The notes: generated by a model not told the origin, from the letters alone. 64,000 nt of DNA from Glaciimonas sp. (GCA_012927625.1 JABBOV010000018.1:59408-123407), one strand, 5' to 3'. Positions 46,448-55,643 are shown, counted from the stretch's first letter. Numbers and translations: made by a program.

Positions 46448-47097
46448 ATGACTTCACCCATCCTGTTGCAAATAGCCTGGCGTTTCCGGCCGAGGGTGGC
46501 GACACTATTCCAGTATTCGAGCGCCTCGGCATGATTGTGCGCGCGCTGCATGACACCTTGTCCGAGATCGGTGCGCAGGACGTGCTCGCAGACGCCGCGA
46601 GCGAGTTTCCGTCAGCCCGCGAGCGCTTGCTGCATATCGCCGACCTGACTGAAAACGCGGCCAACACCGTGCTTGGCAAGGTGGAAGAAAATACGCCGCT
46701 GCTGGATCAGCTTGCGAGCAAGGCAGCTAGCCTGGAGCAAGCCTGGAATAGTGCAGCCGGCAGTGCACCGGCGGCGCCGGAATACGCACAGCTTGCCAGG
46801 AACACGCGAAATTTCCTGGCCGAGGTACAAACGGGTTGCGGCACCACGCGCGCGGCGTTGTCGGACATCATGATGGCCCAGGATTTTCAGGATCTGACCG
46901 GCCAGCTCATCAAGAAAGTGGTCGCGCTGATGGAGCGCACCGAGAACGACTTGCTGAAACTCCTGATCGATGCGGTGCCGCCCGGCACGGTCATCCCGGT
47001 AACCAGGAATGAGATCACGGCAGGTCCTGGCGCACCCGGCAGCATCGCTCTGGATCAGGAGAACGTAGACGATCTGCTCGCTGATTTGGGATTCTGA
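46444..47097 (+). CDS. cheZ: CheY phosphatase CheZ
   Basis: A 217-residue protein of the CheZ family. The long helical hairpin carries [21 protein letters not shown], with the catalytic Gln in the DFQDLTGQ motif. The C-terminal tail [14 protein letters not shown] is the CheY-P binding helix. It overlaps cheY by 4 bp, so dephosphorylation and signal are co-expressed. No other che or flagellar gene is in the window. Confidence 0.93.
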   Translation: MNDFTHPVANSLAFPAEGGDTIPVFERLGMIVRALHDTLSEIGAQDVLADAASEFPSARERLLHIADLTENAANTVLGKVEENTPLLDQLASKAASLEQAWNSAAGSAPAAPEYAQLARNTRNFLAEVQTGCGTTRAALSDIMMAQDFQDLTGQLIKKVVALMERTENDLLKLLIDAVPPGTVIPVTRNEITAGPGAPGSIALDQENVDDLLADLGF

Positions 47098-47164
47098 TTT
47101 GTGGGGTTGCTGCATAAAGCGTTTTTAACCGTACTGCATTGATACGCAGAGACCAGGAAAATAT

Positions 47165-48205
47165 ATGGATGTACTCATTGTCGATGACGACCAAACCAAC
47201 CTTTCCTTGTTCTCATATATGCTTAAAACGATCCCGGATGTGACGCCGATCGAGGTATCGAGCTCAATCAAGGCGCTGGATTGGTGCAAGGTTCATGCGC
47301 CGGATTTGGTTCTGCTCGATTACATGATGCCGTACATGGACGGGTTGCAATTCCTGCAGGCCTTTCGTGCCTTGCCCGGCAAGGCGGAAATTCCGGTGAT
47401 CATGGTCACGGCAGACGTGCAAACTGCAGTGCGGCACCAGGCGCTGCAGATGAGCGCAAACGATTTCCTCACCAAGCCGGTCAATACGATTGAACTGCGT
47501 GCACGGGTAACGAACCTGCTCGCGTTACGCAAGGCGCAGCTGCAACTTGCCAGCCGTGCCGACTGGCTGGACGAAGAAATCGCAAAAGCTACCAGGGAAG
47601 TGGTGGCGCGCGAGCGGGATGTGATTCACCGTTTGTCGCGCGCGGCTGAGTATCGCGACCCGGAAACCGGCGCGCATTTGCTGCGCATGGCACATTATTC
47701 GCGCCTCCTTGCGGCCAACCTGGGCCTGAGCGAAGTAGAGCAGGATTTGATTCGGGACGCAGCGCCCATGCATGACATTGGCAAGGTTGGGATTGCCGAC
47801 AACATCCTGCTCAAACCGGGTCGGCTTACTGACGATGAAATGACCATCATGCGCACGCATCCGCAGATTGGCGCGGATATTCTCCAAGGCAGCACATCGC
47901 CGTTGCTGCAGGCGGCAGCAACAATCGCGCTGACCCACCACGAAAAATACGACGGTAGCGGTTATCCGAATGGTTTGAAAGCGGAGCAGATTCCGCTGCA
48001 TGGCCGCATCATTGCGGTAGCCGACGTATTTGATGCGTTGACTTCGGTGCGCCCGTACAAAAAGGCCTGGGAGCTGGACCGTGCAGTAGCACTAATTCGC
48101 GATGGCGCCGGCAGTCATTTCGACCCTATCTGCGCGCAGGCTTTTTTGAAGGATTGGGATGCCGTGCTGCATATTCACAGCGAATATCGGGATATGGAGT
48201 CGTAA
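47165..48205 (+). CDS. response regulator with HD-GYP phosphodiesterase domain (RpfG family)
   Basis: A 346-residue cytoplasmic protein. The receiver domain has Asp52 in LLDYMMPYMDG. The HD-GYP domain (about 155-345) has the His203-Asp204 pair in MHDIGKVGI, MRTHPQIGADIL and the HHEKYDGSGYPNGL block, so c-di-GMP hydrolysis is predicted. It lies 67 bp after cheZ and may be in the same transcript. Confidence 0.93.
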   Translation: MDVLIVDDDQTNLSLFSYMLKTIPDVTPIEVSSSIKALDWCKVHAPDLVLLDYMMPYMDGLQFLQAFRALPGKAEIPVIMVTADVQTAVRHQALQMSANDFLTKPVNTIELRARVTNLLALRKAQLQLASRADWLDEEIAKATREVVARERDVIHRLSRAAEYRDPETGAHLLRMAHYSRLLAANLGLSEVEQDLIRDAAPMHDIGKVGIADNILLKPGRLTDDEMTIMRTHPQIGADILQGSTSPLLQAAATIALTHHEKYDGSGYPNGLKAEQIPLHGRIIAVADVFDALTSVRPYKKAWELDRAVALIRDGAGSHFDPICAQAFLKDWDAVLHIHSEYRDMES

Positions 48206-48216
48206 TAAAATGGCGG

Positions 48217-48274
48217 GGGTATAGCTAAATGTGCTTATGTTCCCGCATGTATATATTGGATAATTTAAAAATAC
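48217..48274 (+). repeat. dispersed palindromic element, copy 7
   Basis: GGGTATAGCTAAATG start, CCCGCATGTATATATTGG core and TTAAAAATAC end. It is the most diverged copy at its left end. It lies between two convergent genes. Confidence 0.6.
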
Positions 48275-48359
48275 ATAACCTTGTATTAATTAATTGCCTG
48301 GCTATCTCATCTGTCCAATCAAGATGAGTGAATGAGACTCTTGACCGGAATGATTTATC

Positions 48360-48420
48360 GTAGGTGGGTGCAACCCTCCTTGTAAATTCAATAGGCGAGG
48401 GGTTACACCCATCCTACGCA
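48360..48420. repeat. GTAGG-GGGTG hairpin repeat
   Basis: GTAGGTGGGTGCAACCC at the left pairs with GGGGTTACACCCATCCTAC at the right. The right part continues as CCCATCCTACGCATTGCGGATTAC, very like CCCATCCTACGAATTGCGG at 52171-52189. Confidence 0.55.
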
Positions 48421-48437
48421 TTGCGGATTACGACCTT

Positions 48438-49070
48438 TTATCGCGCCACCAAATCCGCCATCGCCATCGCGCTAGCATCGCCGATCTCGCGCAGACCGTC
48501 GGCAATCGTCCTGCGGTCCACGCTGGAACGGTTTTGGCTAGCTTTCCAACTGCCGATCACGCGGCTCAACGGGATTTCGATGCCGATGATGGCGGGTACT
48601 GTTTTTTCGATAAATTCTGGCGGCGCGTCGCTGACTTGCCACGGTTGGGGGCGAGCCGCTTCATGCCGATGTGTCAGACGCTCCAGCAGCGCATGCAACC
48701 ATGCGGCGTCATCGATGACGCGCAACGGGCCATAGGCATGCACGGTCGCATAGTTGTAGGTCGGCACCACCCTGCCGCTCACTTTCTTCTCCTCGTACCA
48801 GGCTGGCGTGATGTAAGCCTGCGGCCCCTGGAACACCACCAGCGCCTCCACTGCGTCCGAGGCATTGCGCCATAACAGGTTGTTGCGGGCGATATGCGCG
48901 CGCAATGTCCCATGTGGTGCAGCGGCGCTGGCGGGCGCGATTTCAAACGGGATGTGGTTAGCGTTCAGTCCACCCGACTCCAACGTAACCAGAGTGCCCA
49001 ACGGATAGTCATGTATCAGCTGATGTAGCACATCGAGCCGATCTTCTGCAAAGTGCGAGGGTACGTACAT
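48438..49070 (-). CDS. PaiB-family FMN-binding protein
   Basis: A 210-residue protein of the PaiB/FMN_bind_2 family: MYVPSHFAEDRLDVLHQLIH start, NHIPFEI, RAHIARNNLLWR, AYITPAWYEEKKVSGRVVPT and the C-terminal IEIPLSRVIGSWKASQNR. PaiB in Bacillus is linked to control of sporulation and degradative enzymes, but the split-barrel flavin fold suggests an enzyme or sensor. Function here is unknown. It faces the HD-GYP gene. Confidence 0.9.
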   Translation of the reverse strand: MYVPSHFAEDRLDVLHQLIHDYPLGTLVTLESGGLNANHIPFEIAPASAAAPHGTLRAHIARNNLLWRNASDAVEALVVFQGPQAYITPAWYEEKKVSGRVVPTYNYATVHAYGPLRVIDDAAWLHALLERLTHRHEAARPQPWQVSDAPPEFIEKTVPAIIGIEIPLSRVIGSWKASQNRSSVDRRTIADGLREIGDASAMAMADLVAR

Positions 49071-49093
49071 GGAATTGCTTTCAAGATGCGGAT

Positions 49094-49184
49094 TTACGCA
49101 AATATTGTGGCTTGTCAGTAGTGCAGGCCTCCGTGCCTGCAGCCCGGCGCAGGCACGGAGGCCTGCACTACTGGATTTGCGTAA
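49094..49184. repeat. long perfect palindrome (GTGCAGGCCTCCGTGCC family)
   Basis: Arms of 25 bp (49116-49140 and 49149-49173, containing GTGCAGGCCTCCGTGCCTGC) are perfect inverted repeats with an 8-nt loop. An outer 10-bp pair, TTACGCAAAT (49094-49103) and ATTTGCGTAA (49175-49184), extends it. It recurs at 58742-58788 and, shortened, at 35006-35034. It lies between the convergent-spaced OsmC and PaiB genes. Confidence 0.85.
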
Positions 49185-49200
49185 GTCCGTGATATAAAAA

Positions 49201-49662
49201 TCAAGCTATCTCGACTACCACATCCGCTCTGAGCGAATGGGCAATGGTGCATTGTTCGTGCGCTTGATGATGGAGTTCCTGGAGTTGTTCGGCCGTCGGT
49301 TGCTGCGCGCCGGAAAATACCGTTTGCGGACGCAGCGTAATGCGCGTCAGGGCAATCTTGTGGTCGCTGTTTTTGCCCATCACGCCAAACGCCCGGTCGG
49401 TGTATTGATCGACCGTGAAGCCGCGCTTGGCGGCAATCGACAGAAACCACAGCATGTGGCAGCTTGAGGCCGCCGCCACCACAGCCTCTTCGGGATCGAC
49501 ATTGGCGGCATCCGACAGCGGCGCCGGCACGGAAAGCGGCGAGGACGAAGCCGGTACCCGGGCGCCGCCATCGAAGACCCATTCATGCGCTCTGCTGTAG
49601 CGGTTATCGACGAATTTCTGCGTACCGCGTTGCCAGGCGATAGTGGCTTCATATTCAGACAT
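49201..49662 (-). CDS. OsmC-family protein
   Basis: A 153-residue OsmC/Ohr-type thiol protein. NVDPEEAVVAAASSCHMLWFL contains the first cysteine and HEQCTIAHSL the second. These two cysteines reduce organic hydroperoxides in the family. The start MSEYEATIAWQRG is typical for the YhfA/OsmC-like group. Distinguishing OsmC from Ohr is not certain, but the length and CHMLW motif favour an OsmC-like hydroperoxide reductase. Confidence 0.88.
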   Translation of the reverse strand: MSEYEATIAWQRGTQKFVDNRYSRAHEWVFDGGARVPASSSPLSVPAPLSDAANVDPEEAVVAAASSCHMLWFLSIAAKRGFTVDQYTDRAFGVMGKNSDHKIALTRITLRPQTVFSGAQQPTAEQLQELHHQAHEQCTIAHSLRADVVVEIA

Positions 49663-49716
49663 GGGATTCCTGATCGATGGTGAGCTTGCGGGTTAGTGGG
49701 TTACTGCATTAGTGCG

Positions 49717-50130
49717 TTATACCGCGACAGCGGAAGGGCGCGGGATGATCCAGCCATTGGCGACTGCTTCAAATCCGACTTTCGGGTAGTACGACATCGC
49801 GCTCGGCGCCGCCAGCAACAAGAGCATCGCGTCATTGCCAATCGCGCTGCGCACCTGCTCGATCAAGGCTTGTCCGATGCCATTTTTTTGATATTCGCGA
49901 TCCACCGCCAGGTCGGATAAATAACAGCAAAAGGAAAAATCGGTCAGCGCTCGGGCCACCCCGACCAGGTTTGCGCCATCCCAGGCGGTGATCAGCAGGT
50001 TGCCATGCTGGAGCATCTTTTCCATACGCGCCAAATCATCGACTGGCCGGTTGATGCCGGAGCGCGTAAAGACAGCGGCCAGTTGCTCTGGCGTGATACG
50101 GCGGTTTTGTGCATAAACGATAGCTTGCAT
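49717..50130 (-). CDS. GNAT-family N-acetyltransferase
   Basis: A 137-residue GNAT domain. The acetyl-CoA motif A is REYQKNGIGQALIEQV (Q-x-x-G-x-G). The MQAIVYAQNRRITPEQLAAV start is typical of a small group of GNAT proteins neighbouring MocR genes. The start at 50130 is chosen over 50175. It is divergent from the MocR regulator with a 179-bp gap, so it is a probable target. Substrate unknown. Confidence 0.86.
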   Translation of the reverse strand: MQAIVYAQNRRITPEQLAAVFTRSGINRPVDDLARMEKMLQHGNLLITAWDGANLVGVARALTDFSFCCYLSDLAVDREYQKNGIGQALIEQVRSAIGNDAMLLLLAAPSAMSYYPKVGFEAVANGWIIPRPSAVAV

Positions 50131-50309
50131 GATGTGCCTGGTGTGCCTGGTGGTTGGGAAGGAGTTAGGCATCATGTTATTGTCTAACTTGGCTTTTGAA
50201 AATATCCAATAATATTTATTTTTGAAATACCAATTTGCGGCATCTGGCGTCTTTTTTGTACGTCGGTATTTGTAATTTTGGAGTCATCAATTTTCGTATT
50301 AAAAATTTT

Positions 50310-51851
50310 ATGCACATCACCCAATTACTCGCATCCTTACCACTAAACCGTGATGGTCCTACAGCACTGTTTCGTCAATTGTATGCAGCGATCAAACAAG
50401 CCATCTTGAGCGGTGCCATCAGCCCCGGCATGCAGTTGCCGCCAACCCGCGACTTTTGCCATTTGCTCGGCATCTCGCGCCAAACCGTACTGAACGCCTA
50501 CGCGCAACTGATGGCCGAAGGCTATCTGACTGGCAGCGTTGGCAAGGGTACCTTCGTCAGTGAACGGTTGCCGATCGCGTCGCAACTGCAGCGGGTGGTG
50601 CCCGCCCTTGGTACCAGCAACGCTGCCGCACATCCAGCCGCCGCGCTGTTGCGTCCGTTGCTGCGCCCACTATCCAGCCGTGGTCTGCGCTTTGTCGATC
50701 CGATGGGCGAAATGCGCTTTCACCAAGGCAAGGCGCGTGCGTTTCGACTCGGCATGCCGGATCTCGATCTGTTTCCATTCGATATCTGGGGCCGGCTTGA
50801 AGCCCGTTGCTGGCGTCGTCCCGACTATCAGATGGGCTATTCCGATCCGGCCGGTCATGCGCCCTTGCGCGCACTGCTGTGCGTTTACCTGAGAGCGTCG
50901 CGTGGGGTTAATTGCACGCCGGAGCAGATTGTCATTACCTCCGGCTCGCAGCAGGCGCTATTCCTGTTGTCGAGCTTACTGCTAGCGCCCGGCGATGCAG
51001 TCTGGGTCGAGAATCCCGGTTATCGCGGTGCCAGTGCGCCGCTGCATGCGGGCCAGGCGCGCATTACGCCCGTGCCGGTCGATGCCGACGGACTCAGCGT
51101 CGCCTATGGCGCCCGGCATTGCCCGGATGCCAAATTGATCTACGTCACGCCTTCGCACCAACTCCCGCTCGGCGTGACGATGCCTTTGCAACGCCGGCTG
51201 GAATTACTGGCCTGGGCCGCCGCCCATAAAGCGTGGGTGATCGAGGACGATTACGACAGCGAATATCGCTACACCGGCCCGCCGCTGGCTTCCTTGCAAA
51301 GTCTCGATACTGCCGCGTGCGTGATCTATGTCGGCACCCTGTCGAAAGTGTTGTTCCCCGGCTTGCGGCTGGGCTATCTGGTTGCGCCGCTGCCCTTGGT
51401 TGAGGCGATCGTCCAGGGCAAAGCCGTGATCGACCGCCACACCGCAATCGTGCCGCAGATGGTGTTAGCGGACTTTATCGCCGAGGGCCATTTCAAGCGC
51501 CATATCAAGCGCACCAGAGAAGCCTATGCAGAGCGGCGCGAGGCGCTGCTGCAAGCGCTCGAGGCGCAACTCGCGGACGAGTTGGTGTGCGGCCCGACCG
51601 ATGCCGGACTCGACTTCGCGGTGTATTTTAAAAAACCGCACGATGAAATTGCGATTGCCCAAGCGGCACTGGCAAAGGGGATTGAAGTACGGCCCTTGTC
51701 GCACTACGCCAGTACGCTCGCCAACGCCGCGCCCGCATATAGTCAATCGCAAGGATTGCTGCTGGGCTTTGCCGCGATTTCGGTAGCGCAGATCAAGCAC
51801 GGCGTAGCCGTTTTGCGACAAGTTTTAAAGGATGCATCGAGCCTTGGTTGA
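50310..51851 (+). CDS. MocR/PdxR-type transcriptional regulator (GntR HTH fused to aminotransferase fold)
   Basis: A 513-residue chimera. The GntR winged helix (about 10-80) reads PTALFRQLYAAIKQAILSGA and TRDFCHLLGISRQTVLNAYA. The aminotransferase-like domain has ITSGSQQALFLLSSLLLAPGD, IEDDYDSEYR and the PLP lysine in YVGTLSKVLFPGLRLGYL. PLP binding is expected to control DNA binding. The ATG at 50310 starts the conserved N-terminus. It is divergent from the GNAT gene. Confidence 0.93.
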   Translation: MHITQLLASLPLNRDGPTALFRQLYAAIKQAILSGAISPGMQLPPTRDFCHLLGISRQTVLNAYAQLMAEGYLTGSVGKGTFVSERLPIASQLQRVVPALGTSNAAAHPAAALLRPLLRPLSSRGLRFVDPMGEMRFHQGKARAFRLGMPDLDLFPFDIWGRLEARCWRRPDYQMGYSDPAGHAPLRALLCVYLRASRGVNCTPEQIVITSGSQQALFLLSSLLLAPGDAVWVENPGYRGASAPLHAGQARITPVPVDADGLSVAYGARHCPDAKLIYVTPSHQLPLGVTMPLQRRLELLAWAAAHKAWVIEDDYDSEYRYTGPPLASLQSLDTAACVIYVGTLSKVLFPGLRLGYLVAPLPLVEAIVQGKAVIDRHTAIVPQMVLADFIAEGHFKRHIKRTREAYAERREALLQALEAQLADELVCGPTDAGLDFAVYFKKPHDEIAIAQAALAKGIEVRPLSHYASTLANAAPAYSQSQGLLLGFAAISVAQIKHGVAVLRQVLKDASSLG

Positions 51852-52239
51852 GGGCCGCAATGGTGGCTTGATGCAGGTTGTTCCAGAGCCTCTTCAAATG
51901 CGCGCAGTCGCTTGTTACCCATCTTTTTTCTGCTAAAAAATAACGGGAGTATAAGTAAAAAATGTGTATTTTACGCATGTATTCATTGCGGTAATAAATA
52001 ATACAGGGGTAAGGTTGTCAAATGTCGTGAAACAGATCGCCGCTCAGTCAAAAACCGGCGTCACACCGCCGGCTATGAGAGAAGCAATCACTGGTTTCTA
52101 GCCGGGGCGCTCGAATTTCAAGTACAACTTTTTCATGAAAGAATGTAAGTTCGATAGGTAATGGGTTGCGCCCATCCTACGAATTGCGGCTTACTGTCTT
52201 ACTTTCTTTTGCTGCGCCAAGCGCGCCACTCCCGCTACA
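51852..52239. other. non-coding gap with repeats upstream of birA
   Basis: Apart from the dispersed element at 51944-52004 and the CCCATCCTACGAATTGCGG repeat fragment at 52171-52189, I see no gene. No clear promoter for birA could be fixed by eye. Confidence 0.5.
51944..52004 (+). repeat. dispersed palindromic element, copy 8
   Basis: GGGAGTATAAGTAAAAAATG start, ATTTTACGCATGTATTCATT core with GCG, and AATAAATAATAC end; 61 bp. It is one of the best-preserved copies. Confidence 0.75.
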
Positions 52240-53043
52240 ATGCGCGACATGGATACCTTGCTTTCAGAATCGCGAATCGCCGCCTTGCGCCAGGGCAGCG
52301 CACAACAGGTCGCAGTCGAGGTGGTGGCCGAGACCGGTTCGACTAATGCCGATTTGCTGGCGCGTCTAAATCACTTGTCGTCGCCGGTGCTGCTGATAGC
52401 CGAGAGCCAGACTGCGGGTCGTGGTCGCGCCGGGCGCAGCTGGCTGTCGGCGCCGGGCTGCGCTTTGACGTTTTCTCTGGCATGGCGCTTTGCGCTGCCG
52501 ATTCAGGCGTTGCTGGGTTTGCCGCTGGCGGTCGGGGTGGCGCTGGCCGAAGCGCTGGCGCAGTTTGATATCCGTGTTGGCTTGAAGTGGCCAAACGATG
52601 TGCTGAAAGACGGCAATAAATTGGCCGGTATTCTGGTCGAAACAATGGCCGTGCCCCCTCCAAAACAGGGTGGCACTTGGGCGGTGATCGGGATTGGCTT
52701 GAATTTGAGCGTGCCGGATCGGCTCGAAGCGCAGATCGGTCATGCGGTAGCCGATCTGCCGTGGCTGGCGCGGCTGGATCGCAACCTGCTGCTGGCGGCA
52801 TTATTGAATGGGTTGACAGAATCATTGGTGCAATTCGAGTCGGACGGATTTGCCGCCTTCGAGGCGCGCTGGAACGGTTTGCATGCATTTGCCGGTAAAA
52901 CAGTCCTGATTCTGGACCGCGGCCAAGTGGCGCAGCAAGGTGTGGCAATCGGAGTGGATGCCATCGGCCGCCTGCTGCTGGATACTGCCGCCGGTCGGGT
53001 CGCCGTGTTGGCGGGCGATGTATCGCTGCGCGTAAAGGATTAA
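52240..53043 (+). CDS. birA: biotin-[acetyl-CoA carboxylase] ligase
   Basis: A 267-residue class I (no DNA-binding domain) biotin protein ligase. TGSTNADLLAR starts the catalytic domain, ESQTAGRGRAGRSWLSAPG is the biotin/ATP loop, and LKWPNDVLKDGNKLAGILVE holds the catalytic lysine. The C-terminal SH3-like domain ends near DVSLRVKD. An alternative start is the ATG at 52249. It is the first gene of birA-coaX-SPOR, a common betaproteobacterial group. Confidence 0.95.
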   Translation: MRDMDTLLSESRIAALRQGSAQQVAVEVVAETGSTNADLLARLNHLSSPVLLIAESQTAGRGRAGRSWLSAPGCALTFSLAWRFALPIQALLGLPLAVGVALAEALAQFDIRVGLKWPNDVLKDGNKLAGILVETMAVPPPKQGGTWAVIGIGLNLSVPDRLEAQIGHAVADLPWLARLDRNLLLAALLNGLTESLVQFESDGFAAFEARWNGLHAFAGKTVLILDRGQVAQQGVAIGVDAIGRLLLDTAAGRVAVLAGDVSLRVKD

Positions 53044-53045
53044 GC

Positions 53046-53831
53046 ATGTTGTTATTGGTCGATGCCGGCAACACCCGCATCAAATGGGCGCTGGTGGATG
53101 CTGCCACGGAATTGGGCTGTTGGCGCGCCTTTGGTTCGGTCAGCCATGCCGAGGTTGGCACGCTGGCGCAGGCTTGGAAAAACTTGCGGTTTTCACGGGC
53201 GTTGTTGTCCAACGTGGCTGGCGCGGCCTTGCGCCAGGGCTTGGTGGCGGCTTTGGCCACCACTGCCGTTTCTACCACGCTGCGACCGGCACAGATAACG
53301 TGGTTCGCCTCAACGCTGCAACGGGCTGGGGTGCGCAACGGCTATCGCGACCCGGCCCAGCTTGGTTGCGATCGCTTTGCCTCCGTGATTGGCGCGCACG
53401 CACTGTTTCCGCAGCAAGCCCTGATCATCGCCACTTGCGGCACCGCCACCACGGTCGACGCGCTCAGTGCGGACGGATGTTTTGTGGGTGGGATGATCTT
53501 GCCGGGCCTGGGTTTGATGGCCAGTGCGCTAGCGAAAAGCACCGCGCAATTGCCGCATGTGGCACAGAGATTATTGCTCTCGGAAGCATTTGCCGACAAT
53601 ACCGATGCAGCGATTGTGGCCGGTTGCATCGCCGCCCAGACCGGCGCCATCGAGCGTGCGCTGGCGGCCCATGCGCAGCAACATGCCCCCGTATTGTGTG
53701 TGGTGGCTGGCGGCGCAGCCTCATATATCGCGCCGCAGTTGCGCGTGCCGCACAAAATTGTCGATAATCTGGTGCTTATCGGCTTACAAGTGGTGTCGTT
53801 GCAGGCCACGGATTCGGACACATCATGTTGA
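53046..53831 (+). CDS. coaX: type III pantothenate kinase
   Basis: A 261-residue CoaX, the first enzyme of CoA synthesis, with an actin-like fold. LLVDAGNTRIKWAL is the phosphate-binding start, GCDRFASVIGAHAL and ATCGTATTVDALSADG are the core motifs, and CVVAGGAASYIAPQL closes it. Its start follows AAAGGATTAAGC, 2 bp after birA. Confidence 0.95.
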   Translation: MLLLVDAGNTRIKWALVDAATELGCWRAFGSVSHAEVGTLAQAWKNLRFSRALLSNVAGAALRQGLVAALATTAVSTTLRPAQITWFASTLQRAGVRNGYRDPAQLGCDRFASVIGAHALFPQQALIIATCGTATTVDALSADGCFVGGMILPGLGLMASALAKSTAQLPHVAQRLLLSEAFADNTDAAIVAGCIAAQTGAIERALAAHAQQHAPVLCVVAGGAASYIAPQLRVPHKIVDNLVLIGLQVVSLQATDSDTSC

Positions 53832-54499
53832 AATTCATTTTCTGGATACTGTTGCTGGTCAACGGTGGATTGCTGGCGTTTAACTGGGGCGCGCTCGATG
53901 ATTTCATGTCGGACGGGCGTGAGCCGCAGCGTGTCCAACGTCAAATCCATCCAGAGCAGCTTATTTTGCTTACTGCCGCCGCAGTTGCGGCGACTGCACC
54001 TGCAGTGCTGCCAGCCGAACCGGCGCCGCCTGTCTTGATTGCCTGCACTGAAATCGGCAATTTCCCGTTGGCATTGGTCCAGCGTTTTGAGGAACGAACC
54101 GCGGAGCTGGCGCTGGGCGACCGGCAATCGCGCCAAAATGTGCGCGAAGTCGGCAGTTACATGGTGTATATCCCGCCGCAAGGGGGCCAGGCTGGGGCGC
54201 AACAGAAAGTGGCGGAACTGCGCCAGCGCCGCGTGACTAGCTTTTTCGTCATGCAAGACAACCTTGATCCCAAACTGCGCTGGGGCATCTCGCTGGGGGT
54301 ATACAAGACTGAATCTGCGGCCAAAAATCTGCTGGACAAGCTAAAGCAGCAAGGCGTGCAGTCAGCCCGGATCGGCAGCCGCAGCGTGGCGACCGGAAAC
54401 GTGGTGTTTCAGTTGCGCAACCTGGACCCGGCCAGCAAAGCGGCGCTGGACCGGATTGCTGCAGATTTTCCAAAGCAACGGTTGCGCAACTGTGAGTAA
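53825..54499 (+). CDS. SPOR-domain membrane protein
   Basis: A 224-residue protein with one N-terminal membrane helix (LKFIFWILLLVNGGLLAFNWG), a low-complexity Ala/Pro linker (about 60-75) and a C-terminal SPOR-type domain (about 145-215: VGSYMVYIPPQGGQAGAQQK, RWGISLGVYKTESAAKNLLD). SPOR domains bind septal peptidoglycan lacking stem peptides. It overlaps coaX by 7 bp, so it is translationally coupled. Its exact job is unknown. Confidence 0.85.
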   Translation: MLKFIFWILLLVNGGLLAFNWGALDDFMSDGREPQRVQRQIHPEQLILLTAAAVAATAPAVLPAEPAPPVLIACTEIGNFPLALVQRFEERTAELALGDRQSRQNVREVGSYMVYIPPQGGQAGAQQKVAELRQRRVTSFFVMQDNLDPKLRWGISLGVYKTESAAKNLLDKLKQQGVQSARIGSRSVATGNVVFQLRNLDPASKAALDRIAADFPKQRLRNCE

Positions 54500-54518
54500 G
54501 CGCGCTTTGTCGGTACGT

Positions 54519-55643
54519 TTACAGCCTGTTGCGCTGTTCGGTCAGCTTGCCGTTAATTGACTCAAAAATCACGATGGTGCCGTCGCGGATGTTGCCTTTG
54601 TCGTCGAACGACAGCGAACCCTGGATCTTGCCGTTGAATGATTCCCTGCTGATTTCAGGCAGATACACTTTTGGGTTGCTTGAGTTGGCGCGCTGCATCG
54701 CTTGCGCAAAAAGGTGGATGCCGTCGTAGGACAGCGCAGCATAGGGTCCCGGCACGCCGAATTTGGCTTTATACAGTTCCGTGAAGGCGATTCCAGCCGA
54801 TAGCCAGGACGGAGGCACACCCGCAATCGAGCAATAGAAATTGCTATCGGCGCTACCTTCCGCGTGCTTGACGGTGGAGGCATCGCACATCGCATCGCCC
54901 ACCACGTATTTCGCGCTGGAGCCAGCTTGACGCAAGGCTTTCAGCAGCGGTATGCCGGCTGCCTCGTCGCCGCCAAAGAAAATGATGTTGGCATTGGAGG
55001 CGATGATTTTTTGCGCCAAAAGCGCGAAGTTAGCGCTCTTTACGTCCACGCTGTCGTGCTGTGTGGCGATATCGGCGCTCGTCAGAGTTTTGCTCACTTC
55101 TGCGGCAAGACCGGTCCCAAACAGTGTGCCGTCATCAACCAGATACACCACTTTTGGACGCAATTTCTTTTGGATTAGACTACCCAAGGCGGCGCCTTGC
55201 GCAATATCGTCTGCGGTGATGCGAAATGCCGTCTTCAAGCCCATGCGGGTGTATTTCGGATTAGTGGAAACGGATAGCTGCGGAATCCCGGCGCTGGCGT
55301 ACAGCGGTGCGGCAGCAATTGTCACGCCGGAATTGAAGTGGCCGAAGACTGCCGCAACTTTCGCATCAATCAAGCGTTTGGCGGCAATTTTTCCCTCATC
55401 AGGAGACGCCTTGTCATCTTCGATCAGCAACTCGAAATGTGCGCGCTTGCCGTTGATCATGAAAAAATCCTTGTTCAGTTCATCCACCGCCACTACAGCA
55501 CCGTTGGCGATGTCTTTGCCGTATTGCGCCAGCGGCCCGCTCATTGGCGCAACCACGCCGATTTTGACGTTTACTTCGCGGCTGCATGCGCCCAGCAGAG
55601 TGAGTGCGGCGATGATGCATGCGATGCGCCTGAATGCGTTCAT
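54519..55643 (-). CDS. branched-chain amino acid-type ABC substrate-binding lipoprotein
   Basis: A 374-residue periplasmic binding protein of the LivJ/LivK family. The lipobox LLGAC near residue 20 makes it lipid-anchored. VKIGVVAPMSGPLAQYGKDI is the family start and VAAVFGHFNSGVTIAAAP is the ligand loop. The start at 55643 has AGGAG 6 nt upstream. No permease or ATPase genes are adjacent, so it is an orphan receptor. Its ligand may be an amino acid, amide or aromatic acid. Confidence 0.88.
   Translation of the reverse strand: MNAFRRIACIIAALTLLGACSREVNVKIGVVAPMSGPLAQYGKDIANGAVVAVDELNKDFFMINGKRAHFELLIEDDKASPDEGKIAAKRLIDAKVAAVFGHFNSGVTIAAAPLYASAGIPQLSVSTNPKYTRMGLKTAFRITADDIAQGAALGSLIQKKLRPKVVYLVDDGTLFGTGLAAEVSKTLTSADIATQHDSVDVKSANFALLAQKIIASNANIIFFGGDEAAGIPLLKALRQAGSSAKYVVGDAMCDASTVKHAEGSADSNFYCSIAGVPPSWLSAGIAFTELYKAKFGVPGPYAALSYDGIHLFAQAMQRANSSNPKVYLPEISRESFNGKIQGSLSFDDKGNIRDGTIVIFESINGKLTEQRNRL

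Noticed and set aside
54519..55643. full branched-chain amino acid ABC transporter operon
   Set aside because: Only the binding protein is present; no LivH, LivM, LivG or LivF genes flank it.
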